Positions 1-5,984 of a stretch of 6,098 nucleotides of DNA are shown here, piece after piece. This DNA is from Verrucomicrobiota bacterium (GTDB lineage: Bacteria > Verrucomicrobiota > Lentisphaeria > Oligosphaerales > JAFGRS01), in contig JAGVUW010000546.1 in NCBI GenBank assembly GCA_019136035.1, forward strand, positions 1-6,098. Reading direction: 5' to 3'. The notes beneath the pieces were generated by a model, which saw only the letters and a list, made by a program, of their open reading frames with translations, was not told the DNA's origin and searched no databases. The position numbers and the translations under genes are program-made. Within the stretch, counting starts at the first letter, position 1, and every line of letters starts with the position of its first letter.

Positions 1-3000
1 GCCAGGACCGCGTCCGCCCCGTCGGCCAGGGCGCGGGCGCGCGCCACGGCCTCCGGCGCGGCCGGGCGCAGGACCAGGGCGCGGATCTCGCGGGCCGCCA
101 GGATATCCTCGCGCTCCACCGCCGGCCCGGCGCTCTCCTGCCAGGGAGCGCGCCCCGCCGGGGTCAGGCGCTCGACCAGCCAGGCCGACGAGGCGCCCTC
201 GAGCCAGTCGCCCGGGCGCACCGCGTAGCGTATCGCCTGCGGCCGGTCGCTGCTGTTCATCAGGAAGATGCCGAGCTCGCCGGAGCGGCTCCGCCAGAGG
301 GTCCCCTGCACCACCGGCAGGCTGGCGCTGTGCGGCAGGCGGCGATTCCAGGTCACCGTCTGCACCGGCAGCGGCTCCAGGGGCCGGATTTCGTCGAGGA
401 GTTCTCCGAAGACCATGAAGTCCTTGGCGGCCAGGCGCAGGCGCGACAGCTCGAGGGTGAGGGCGAGCTTCTCGGCGTGGGCGGGCTCGAGGAGCCACTC
501 GGGGTTCCAGCCGAGCTGGCAGCCCCAGAGGGCATCCCGGCCCTGAGCGAGGGCGTAGGCATCGAGGTCATCGGCCGGTGACTGCGGGCTGGTGAAGTAG
601 ATCGTGTAGCCCGAGTAGACGGCCGGCAGGAGCGGCACGTCGTTGTCGAAGCGCGGGTTCCAGGCGAGGAAGGCGTCGATGGTATCCATGTAGGGCTCGG
701 CGGTGTTCTCGGTGGTGAGGGCGACGCCCTTGGCGGCGGCCTCCGCCTTGATACGCTCGAGCATGACGCGGTAGGCGTCGACCCAGTGTCGTCCGCCGCC
801 GAGTGTGTGGCCGTGGCTCGAGTCGAAGCACGGCGCCGGCCGTGCCGCCCCGATCTGGTCGAGGTAGATAGCATTGACGCCGCACTCGTCGATGAGGCGG
901 TGGCAGATGTCCGCGACCGTGTCCTGCCAGAGGGCCGTCGTCGGGCACATCGGGCAGAGCTGGCGGCCCGAGCCATAGGTCTCGATGTAGACTTCACCGG
1001 AGGGACGCTTACAGGCCGCCGCGCGGCCGCGCTCGGCGAAGCTCGGGATATCGTGGTCCCAGAGGCGGCCGTTGATGTAGGGCATGATCACCTGGCCCTG
1101 TGCCACCAGCTCGCGCACGACCTCGGCGACGCCGGGCTTGGTCGGGAAGTACTCCGGGTAGGTGTGGTCGAAGGGTATCTGGTGCCAGTTGTACCAGTGC
1201 AGCCCGACCGGGAGCGGGCACGCCGCCCCGGCGCGCTGCATGACGCGGCGGGTGCCGTCGGCGGGGCCGCTGTGGATCCACCACATGCCGAGGTCCTTAA
1301 GTACCGCCGGCACGTCGGCGCGGTCGGCGATCCAGCCCTTGCGCGTCCAGGCCTGCCGGCTGGCCCACTGCCGATAGAGCCGCGCCGCCTGCCACCAGTC
1401 CCCGGTGTAGGTCGCCACCACCACCGGGAACGGCACCGCCTCGGCCCGGCCCGGCACGCCGGCGTCGGCGGCCAGAGTGACGATGCTGGCGTCCTGGGCG
1501 CCGCTGATGGCCAGGGTCTTGGTGCGAGCGCCGTCGTCGTGGGCCCCGAGGTAGAGCCCCGCCTGGTCGAGGTTGAAGGCCATGAACTGCACCGGACAGC
1601 CCCCCGAGGGATAGGGCGCCTGCATCGACTGACGGTTCTGGCGCATCAGGGTGCCGCCCCAGTTGCCGCGCGGCATCAGCACGTCGGCGCTGCCCGGCGG
1701 ACAGACCGTCGTCAGGAGCGGAAAGGCGCTCTCCCAGAGGCCGAAGCGGGCGCTGCGGCTGGTGACCTGCAGGCGCCACTCGCTGGCATTGCGGTCGGCG
1801 CGCAGCAGGACGGTGGCGACGACGTCGAGGGCGTCGGCCTCGCCCGGCAGGTCGAGCCCCCTCCAGGTGAAGGTCAGCAGGCGGCCCTCGGGCGTCGCCG
1901 TCGCCGCGGCGCTGCGCTCGGATGGGCTGCGGTTGTCGACCACGGCCTCCTCGAAGGGCTTCTCGGTGGAGCCCTCGGGCAGGACGCGCTCCGGCGTGCG
2001 CAGGGTCAGCCGCCAGAAGCCCGGGGCGTCGTCGCGCGGATGCACAAAGCGGGCCCCGGCCTCGCCGAGGGCCTGGATGCTGGTGCAGGCGTAGCCGCCC
2101 TCGGCACCGGCGAAGGTCACCGCCAGGCCGTCATGGCGCAGCTCGTAGGCCGCCTCAGGCGGCGGCGCCGCCGCCAGGGGCGAGACGACGCCCTGGAGCG
2201 TCGGCACCAGCGGCTGGCGCTGCGAGCCCAGCCAGCGGCCGTACCAGGCCGCATCGGCCGCGGCCGGGCCGATATACAGGCAGCCCTCGAGACGCGCCTG
2301 GCGGGCCTGCCAGGGGCCCCGTGAGCGCGTCACGTAGTAGACGAACTGGTCCGAGGCATCCCAGCCGATGCACGGGCCGCCGCCGACGCCGACCGCGTCG
2401 CTGGCGGTCGCCATCAGGGCCCAGCGCGAGCCGGCGATCGAGACGCTGCGCGTCCCCGGCGCCTGGGCGGTGTGTTCGGCCGGCGGCTCGCCGGTCAGGA
2501 AGGAGCTGTAGCGGTAGGTCTTGCGGCTGAGGTGCAGGAAGTGGTGCTCGTTCCAGGGCAGGTCGTCGTCACGCTCGGCTTCGGCCGTGACCTCGATCAC
2601 CGGCGAGAAGGGCGTGTAGACATAGCGGTAGGTGACCCGCGGCGATCCGGGCGCGGGCTGGCCGCCGCGGGCGTAGCGGGTGCGGGCTTCGACGACGACC
2701 CTGACCGGGCTGGCGAAGGCGACGGTGGCGGTGGCCTCGGGGTCGGCGGCGGCCTCGAAGCCGCCGCGCTGTTCGGGCTCGCCCTGGGCCCGATGCACGC
2801 GGTCGAGGAAATACAGATCCGGATCGCGCTGACCCGAGACGCGAAACATGACCTGCCCCGGGAAGCCGCCGCCGCCACGGCGCGGATGCGTGACCTCGAA
2901 GTAGGCATTGCGGATCGTGATGCCGGTCTCGCTCTCGCTGACCTGCAGGTCGTCGAGAGCGGCCGCCACGGGCTCGCCCCGCCGCAGCGCGAAGCGCCGC

Positions 3001-3314
3001 GGCAGGCCGGGGCCGGTCAGGCCCGGCATGACCCAGGACAGCACCGGCGCCGCGCCGCTGGGGTCCAGCGCCCAGGGAACGGCCCGGCCGCCGACGGCGC
3101 CGCCGTCGACCTCGACCAGCGTCAGGCCTGCCAGAGACGCGGCCTGCTCGGGGGTCAGTGCCAGGCTGGCGGACTGCTCGAAGCTCTCGAAGGGGCCGTT
3201 GACCACCTCGATGACGGCCGACTCGATCCCGGCCGGCGCGGCCGCGAGGCCGAGCGCGGCGACCAGGCCGATCAGGACCAGGCGGAACCCTCTCCCAAGG
3301 GCAGCAGTGGACAT
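1..3314 (-). CDS. Exported DUF6259-type glycosidase-like protein, C-terminus cut by window edge
   Basis: Reading the minus strand from the ATG at 3312-3314 gives 1104 codons with no stop before the left edge, so the C-terminus is missing. The start has an AGAGGGG ribosome site (complement of 3325-3331), 10 nt upstream. Residues 1-28 look like a signal peptide: an arginine-containing start, a Leu/Val/Ala-rich core and an Ala-rich cleavage zone near AAAPA. Residues about 30-600 appear to be beta-rich, and include GLYLGAHD just after Met578. A segment with the look of a glycosidase TIM barrel follows: WW at 640-641 leading into AARLYRQW, MWW at 677-679, HWYNWH at 706-711, YINGR at 746-750, IYLDQIG with Asp819, and TENTAEPY with Glu869. 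These match what I know of DUF6259 proteins. Asp819 and Glu869 are my inferred catalytic pair. A CxxC (Cys787, Cys790) and about a dozen cysteines suggest disulfides. The substrate is unknown; a secreted polysaccharide-degrading role is inference. Family call about 0.7, coding call higher. Confidence 0.87.
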   Translation of the reverse strand, partial: MSTAALGRGFRLVLIGLVAALGLAAAPAGIESAVIEVVNGPFESFEQSASLALTPEQAASLAGLTLVEVDGGAVGGRAVPWALDPSGAAPVLSWVMPGLTGPGLPRRFALRRGEPVAAALDDLQVSESETGITIRNAYFEVTHPRRGGGGFPGQVMFRVSGQRDPDLYFLDRVHRAQGEPEQRGGFEAAADPEATATVAFASPVRVVVEARTRYARGGQPAPGSPRVTYRYVYTPFSPVIEVTAEAERDDDLPWNEHHFLHLSRKTYRYSSFLTGEPPAEHTAQAPGTRSVSIAGSRWALMATASDAVGVGGGPCIGWDASDQFVYYVTRSRGPWQARQARLEGCLYIGPAAADAAWYGRWLGSQRQPLVPTLQGVVSPLAAAPPPEAAYELRHDGLAVTFAGAEGGYACTSIQALGEAGARFVHPRDDAPGFWRLTLRTPERVLPEGSTEKPFEEAVVDNRSPSERSAAATATPEGRLLTFTWRGLDLPGEADALDVVATVLLRADRNASEWRLQVTSRSARFGLWESAFPLLTTVCPPGSADVLMPRGNWGGTLMRQNRQSMQAPYPSGGCPVQFMAFNLDQAGLYLGAHDDGARTKTLAISGAQDASIVTLAADAGVPGRAEAVPFPVVVATYTGDWWQAARLYRQWASRQAWTRKGWIADRADVPAVLKDLGMWWIHSGPADGTRRVMQRAGAACPLPVGLHWYNWHQIPFDHTYPEYFPTKPGVAEVVRELVAQGQVIMPYINGRLWDHDIPSFAERGRAAACKRPSGEVYIETYGSGRQLCPMCPTTALWQDTVADICHRLIDECGVNAIYLDQIGAARPAPCFDSSHGHTLGGGRHWVDAYRVMLERIKAEAAAKGVALTTENTAEPYMDTIDAFLAWNPRFDNDVPLLPAVYSGYTIYFTSPQSPADDLDAYALAQGRDALWGCQLGWNPEWLLEPAHAEKLALTLELSRLRLAAKDFMVFGELLDEIRPLEPLPVQTVTWNRRLPHSASLPVVQGTLWRSRSGELGIFLMNSSDRPQAIRYAVRPGDWLEGASSAWLVERLTPAGRAPWQESAGPAVEREDILAAREIRALVLRPAAPEAVARARALADGADAVL

Positions 3315-3570
3315 GGCGGTATCACCCCTCTCGTGTACTCGACGCACCATCCGGGTCCCCGGCACACGGGCGCCGGAAGGGACAGCCCGACCGATCGCTC
3401 GCCACGGGCGCTGGAGCGCGAGTGTCCACAGACGCGAACGCGTCCACGAGCCGCAACGGCGTTGACAGCACCGCGACGCGATGTTCCATACGATCCACGG
3501 CTGCCGCCGGCATCGCCCCACCGCGGTCAACCGACAGACAACCCCGCACGATAGCCCGCCTGCGACGAAA

Positions 3571-3660
3571 GTCACCCCCGCGCGCGGCCGGGGCCAGGCA
3601 GATCAGCGGCGGCGACGGCCCGATGGAGAGGGTCGCCCCCGCGCGCGGCCGGGGCCAGGC
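3571..3660. repeat. Pair of 29-bp direct repeats upstream of pyrB
   Basis: The 29-bp word at 3571-3599 recurs at 3632-3660 with one mismatch (A or G at the fourth base). Copies start 61 bp apart. Each contains the palindrome CCGCGCGCGG followed by GCCGGGGCCAGGC. The 32 bp between copies are unrelated. Near-perfect identity in an intergenic region suggests either a recent duplication or paired binding sites; nothing here identifies a binding protein. Confidence 0.8.
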
Positions 3661-3766
3661 GGTGCTATGTTTCCTGCGGTGCCGGGCCAGCCGCGGGGGC
3701 CGGCTCTGCCGGCACGGCGGAGAGCCTGGCGCGGTGCCGCGCGCCGGCGCGTCCGGCAGGACGCCG

Positions 3767-3786
3767 CGGCGCCGGCAACGGCGCCG
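3767..3786 (+). promoter_or_regulatory. 8-bp GC hairpin with GCAA tetraloop in the pyrB leader
   Basis: CGGCGCCG at 3767-3774 and CGGCGCCG at 3779-3786 form a perfect 8-bp all-GC stem closing a GCAA loop, a GNRA tetraloop that is very stable in RNA. It ends 43 nt before the preferred pyrB start. No T-run follows, so it is not an ordinary intrinsic terminator. It would lie in the mRNA leader if transcription starts upstream; a regulatory role is inference. Confidence 0.5.
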
Positions 3787-3816
3787 GTGACAAGCCCTCA
3801 ACGCGATGGGAAGTGC

Positions 3817-3821
3817 GAGGA
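3817..3821 (+). promoter_or_regulatory. Ribosome binding site deciding the pyrB start
   Basis: GAGGA at 3817-3821 lies 8 nt before the ATG at 3830, an ideal spacing. The earlier in-frame ATG at 3806 has no purine-rich site in front of it (the preceding bases read GCCCTCAACGCG), so the later start is preferred. Confidence 0.6.
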
Positions 3822-3829
3822 TTTCAGCG

Positions 3830-4915
3830 ATGCGACGCCAACGCCTGGATCAGATTTCCTGGGAGGACTTCCAGAAGCTGCCGCTGTCCAAGAAGGGGCC
3901 GTATTTCCTGCAGAGCGACGGCCAGCCGTACCACGTCCTGATCGCCCAGCAGTTCGACCGCGCCAGCCTGGACCACCTCTGCCACCTGGCCACCCGCATC
4001 CGCCGCATCGCCAAGAGCAAGCAGGGCATGGAGTTCCTCGCCGGGCTCCTCTGCCACAAGCGCGCCATGCTCGACTTCTCGCAGCCGAGCAGCCGTACCT
4101 TCCTGTCGTTCTACGCCGCCTGCCAGATCCTCGGCCTCAAGGTCGCCGAGGTCCGCGACCCGGCGACCTCCAGCGAGATGAAGGGCGAGTCGCGCGAGGA
4201 CTCGGTGCGCACCTTCAGCTCGTACTTCGACATGATCATCATGCGCACGCCCCAGCAGGGCTTCGCCGAAAAGATGGCCTGGCTGCTGAGTAACACCGAG
4301 CGGCCCATACCGATCATCAATGCCGGCTCCGGCAAGGACCAGCACCCGACCCAGGCCCTCCTCGATATCTACACCCTGCAGCGCAGCTTCGAGAAGATGA
4401 ACGGCATCGAGGGCAAGACGGTCGTCTTCGTCGGCGACCTCGCCCGCGGCCGTACCGTGCGCAGCCTGTCGTACCTCCTCACCAAGTACCCGAATGTCAC
4501 CCAGTACTTCGTGGCACCCGAGAAGCTGCAGATTCAGCAGGACGTCCTCGACCAGCTCGACGCGGCCGGCGTCACCTACCACGTCACCCAGGACTTCGAG
4601 GCCGTCCTGCCGATGGCCGATGCCATCTACATGACCCGCATCCAGGACGAGTGGGACGAGGACGGCGAGAGCGAACGCGTCGATATCAGCAAGTACTACT
4701 TCAAGGCCGAACACCTGGCCCAGATCAAGTTCAGCACCATCATCATGCACCCCCTGCCCCGTCGACAGGAAATCGCCGCGGCCGTCGACCACGACCCCCG
4801 CGCCATGTACTGGCGCCAGATGCGCAATGGCATGTGGGTCCGCAGTGCCCTCATCGCCAGCATCTTCGACCGCTACGAGGAAATCGACGCCTACTACCAG
4901 CGCTACCTGAAGTAG
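3830..4915 (+). CDS. pyrB: Aspartate carbamoyltransferase, catalytic chain
   Basis: It joins carbamoyl phosphate and L-aspartate to give N-carbamoyl-L-aspartate, the committed step of pyrimidine synthesis, in the cytoplasm. The 361 residues show the expected motifs in order: carbamoyl-phosphate loop SSRT at 87-90, the 80s-loop lysine at K118, MRTP with R139, QHPTQ at 171-175, GRTVRS with R208, TRIQ with R270 and Q272, and HPLPR at 307-311. TRIQ and HPLPR favour aspartate over ornithine carbamoyltransferase. The chain is about 50 residues longer than E. coli PyrB, mostly from an extension of about 35 residues at the N-terminus and an acidic insert near 273-283. Q85 stands where E. coli has Glu50, and W275 where it has Arg234. 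No regulatory pyrI or other pyr gene is visible nearby. An alternative start at 3806 would add eight residues. A 9-bp repeat array begins about 20 bp after the stop. Confidence 0.95.
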   Translation: MRRQRLDQISWEDFQKLPLSKKGPYFLQSDGQPYHVLIAQQFDRASLDHLCHLATRIRRIAKSKQGMEFLAGLLCHKRAMLDFSQPSSRTFLSFYAACQILGLKVAEVRDPATSSEMKGESREDSVRTFSSYFDMIIMRTPQQGFAEKMAWLLSNTERPIPIINAGSGKDQHPTQALLDIYTLQRSFEKMNGIEGKTVVFVGDLARGRTVRSLSYLLTKYPNVTQYFVAPEKLQIQQDVLDQLDAAGVTYHVTQDFEAVLPMADAIYMTRIQDEWDEDGESERVDISKYYFKAEHLAQIKFSTIIMHPLPRRQEIAAAVDHDPRAMYWRQMRNGMWVRSALIASIFDRYEEIDAYYQRYLK

Positions 4916-4936
4916 CCGGCGCAGGGCGGCCAGCGA

Positions 4937-5197
4937 GGGACTCAAGGGACTGAAGGGACTCAAGCGACTGAAGGGACTCAAGCGACTGAAGGGACTCAAG
5001 GGGCTCCAGGGGCCACGGGAGCGCCTGGGGTACGAGGGACTCCAGGGACTCAAGGGACTCAGGGGACTCAAGGGACTCAAGGGACTCAAGGGACCCAAGG
5101 GACTGCAGGGGCACGAGGGACTCCGGGGGCCAGGAGGGCTCCTGGGGCACGAGGGACTCAAGGGGCCACACGGGCACCTGGGGCACGAGGGACAGCA
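4937..5197. repeat. 29-unit 9-bp array, consensus GGGACTCAA (G-array 1)
   Basis: Twenty-nine consecutive 9-bp units keep perfect phase with no insertion or deletion. Twenty-four begin with GGG. Common units are GGGACTCAA and GGGACTGAA; variants include GGGGCACGA, GGGGCCACG and GGGACCCAA. A weaker unit (GGCCAGCGA) may precede at 4928-4936. Within the array a 36-bp higher-order unit occurs at 5000-5035, 5117-5152 and 5153-5188. An inverted repeat (CCAGGA/TCCTGG) lies at 5130-5145. The array starts about 20 bp after the pyrB stop. Runs of GGG separated by 6 nt satisfy the usual G-quadruplex pattern. In one plus frame it reads Gly-X-Y triplets, but no start codon serves that frame. Confidence 0.95.
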
Positions 5198-5208
5198 GGG
5201 AGGAGGGA

Positions 5209-5243
5209 CCTCAGCAAGACGCGGGACCGCGGCCACCCGGCCT
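5209..5243. repeat. GC-rich palindromic box, copy 1
   Basis: This 35-bp segment joins the G-array to the C-array. It starts CCTCAGC and contains the inverted repeat CGCGG-GA-CCGCG at 5220-5231, then GGCC-ACCC-GGCC at 5231-5242. A diverged copy is at 5950-5984, with 29 of 35 bases identical and the CGCGGGACCGCG core unchanged. The copies are exactly 741 bp apart. Function unknown. Confidence 0.8.
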
Positions 5244-5270
5244 GGAGTCCCTGGCGTCGCTGGTGTCCCT
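5244..5270. repeat. Three units of the GGTGTCCCT 9-mer (C-array 1)
   Basis: Three in-phase 9-mers, GGAGTCCCT, GGCGTCGCT and GGTGTCCCT, end 20 bp before the start of the four-helix gene and just before its ribosome site. They are the degenerate counterpart of the long perfect array at 5985-6098. The unit is largely complementary to the GGGACTCAA unit through AGGGAC/GTCCCT, so it can pair with the G-arrays on either side. Confidence 0.8.
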
Positions 5271-5290
5271 TTCCGGGAGGCACCCGCACC

Positions 5291-5869
5291 ATGGCTGATC
5301 GCGTCATCCCCCCGCACGGCGGCTACAGGAGACTCCTCACCTTCCAGAAGGCCGAGATCGTCTACGACGCCACCGTGGCGTTCTGCGCTGAGCTGCTCGA
5401 CCGGCGCGACCGCACCACCGATCAGATGGTGCAGGCGGCGCGCTCCGGCAAGCAGAACATCGTGGAGGCCAGCATGGCCTCAGGGACCTCCAAGGAGACC
5501 GAGATCAAGCTCACCAATGTGGCGCGGGCCAGTCTCGAAGAACTGCTGACTGACTACCGCGACTTCCTGCGCACGCGCGGCTTCCCGGAGTGGGCCAAGG
5601 ACAGCCCCTGCGTCAGGCGACTCCAGGAACTGAACCTGACACCGGGAGCGACCTACGAGACGTTCCGCAAGGCCGTGGAGAATCCCGACCCGGCCATCCG
5701 CGCCAACGCGATCATCGGCATGATCAAGGTCACGAACTGCCTCCTCGCCAGACAGCTCCGGACCCTGGAGGCGGACTTCCTGGCGCAAGGCGGCCTCCGT
5801 GAACGCATGACCCGCGCTCGACTCGCGGAACGCGCCAGGACGGGCGGCCCCGCCGGCGCCGTTCCCTAG
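5291..5869 (+). CDS. Four-helix-bundle protein with suffix domain (23S rRNA intervening-sequence protein relative)
   Basis: The ATG at 5291 follows GGGAGG (5275-5280) with 10 nt between, and the 192-residue frame ends in TAG. The N-terminus carries HGGYRRL at 9-15. Residues 17-93 form long amphipathic helices with the family signature around QAARSGKQNIVEA (48-60), GTSKETEIKLTNVARASLEEL (65-85) and DYRDFL (88-93). The suffix part, about 94-175, includes ANAIIGMIKVTNCLLARQ (138-155) and GGLRERMTRARLAER (167-181). This matches, from memory, the 'four helix bundle suffix domain' proteins, cousins of the proteins encoded in 23S rRNA intervening sequences and structurally like the Avd protein of diversity-generating retroelements. 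No biochemical role is established for this subgroup; a basic, helical, probably oligomeric nucleic-acid-binding protein is inference. There is no signal peptide or membrane segment. The gene is intact and is flanked on both sides by 9-bp arrays. It could be cotranscribed with pyrB only through 375 bp of repeats. Confidence 0.9.
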   Translation: MADRVIPPHGGYRRLLTFQKAEIVYDATVAFCAELLDRRDRTTDQMVQAARSGKQNIVEASMASGTSKETEIKLTNVARASLEELLTDYRDFLRTRGFPEWAKDSPCVRRLQELNLTPGATYETFRKAVENPDPAIRANAIIGMIKVTNCLLARQLRTLEADFLAQGGLRERMTRARLAERARTGGPAGAVP

Positions 5870-5881
5870 CGGACGGCGTCG

Positions 5882-5917
5882 GGGGATCAAGGGACTGAAG
5901 GGACTCAAGGGACTCAA
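5882..5917. repeat. Four-unit G-array 2 after the four-helix gene
   Basis: Units GGGGATCAA, GGGACTGAA and two GGGACTCAA follow in phase, beginning 13 bp after the TAG stop at 5867-5869. This is the short counterpart of the 29-unit array after pyrB. With four G-runs spaced by about six bases it still meets the G-quadruplex pattern. It is complementary to the GTCCCT-type units before the same gene. Confidence 0.9.
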
Positions 5918-5937
5918 GGAAAGCCAAGAACAGCCCC

Positions 5938-5984
5938 GAGGCGGGGGCGCCTCAGCGAGGCGCGGGACCGCGCCGACCCGGTCG
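5938..5984. repeat. GC-rich palindromic box, copy 2, with overlapping hairpins
   Basis: Positions 5950-5984 are the second copy of the box at 5209-5243. Here the inverted repeats are longer: GGCGCGG-GA-CCGCGCC at 5959-5974 and CCGACC-C-GGTCGG at 5973-5985. Just upstream, GAGGCG (5938-5943) can pair with CGCCTC (5948-5953) around a GGGG loop, and the same CGCCTC can instead pair with GAGGCG at 5957-5962 around AGC. Those two stems exclude each other. The first of them lies outside the region conserved with copy 1. Confidence 0.75.

Larger units (their letters stand above)
3315..3829. promoter_or_regulatory. Divergent intergenic region between the glycosidase-like gene and pyrB
   Basis: About 515 bp lie between two divergent starts, so promoters for both genes should be here. 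I see no convincing protein in it; open frames crossing it are GC-rich noise. A perfect TTGACA occurs on the plus strand at 3462-3467, but the best -10-like word, TACGAT at 3489-3494, sits 21 bp away, which is too far for a standard promoter. A second -10-like word, TATGTT at 3666-3671, has no -35 partner. Neither is a firm call. The region also holds a 29-bp direct repeat, a GCCGGC-TCT-GCCGGC inverted repeat at 3699-3713, a GCGCG/CGCGC hairpin at 3729-3742 and a stronger hairpin at 3767-3786. Confidence 0.5.

Noticed and set aside
786..2324. Plus-strand open frame of 512 codons
   Set aside because: Lies wholly antisense to the glycosidase-like gene, has low-complexity Arg/Ala/Gly-rich composition and no family motif; a GC-rich shadow frame.
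3462..3494. Sigma-70 promoter with TTGACA at 3462-3467
   Set aside because: No acceptable -10 box at 16-18 bp; the nearest candidate, TACGAT, is 21 bp away.
3806..3829. Earlier ATG at 3806 as the pyrB start
   Set aside because: No ribosome site precedes it, whereas GAGGA is ideally placed before the ATG at 3830; kept only as an alternative.
2472..4293. Plus-strand frames at 2472-3554 and 3481-4293
   Set aside because: They straddle the glycosidase start, the intergenic region or pyrB out of frame and show only Arg/Pro/Ala-rich noise.
5130..5145. Intrinsic terminator for pyrB at the CCAGGA/TCCTGG inverted repeat
   Set aside because: No T-run follows and the palindrome is built from array units; not convincing as a classical terminator.
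3824..5317. Minus-strand frame of 497 codons with LSP repeats
   Set aside because: Antisense to pyrB, whose motifs are unmistakable; the LSP and SLE repeats are just the 9-bp array read backwards.
5291..5869. Diversity-generating retroelement (Avd-like protein plus repeats)
   Set aside because: The protein fold is Avd-like, but there is no reverse transcriptase and no template/variable repeat pair with adenine-specific changes.
5291..5869. Gene lying inside a true 23S rRNA intervening sequence
   Set aside because: No rRNA sequence flanks it; neighbours are pyrB and repeat arrays.
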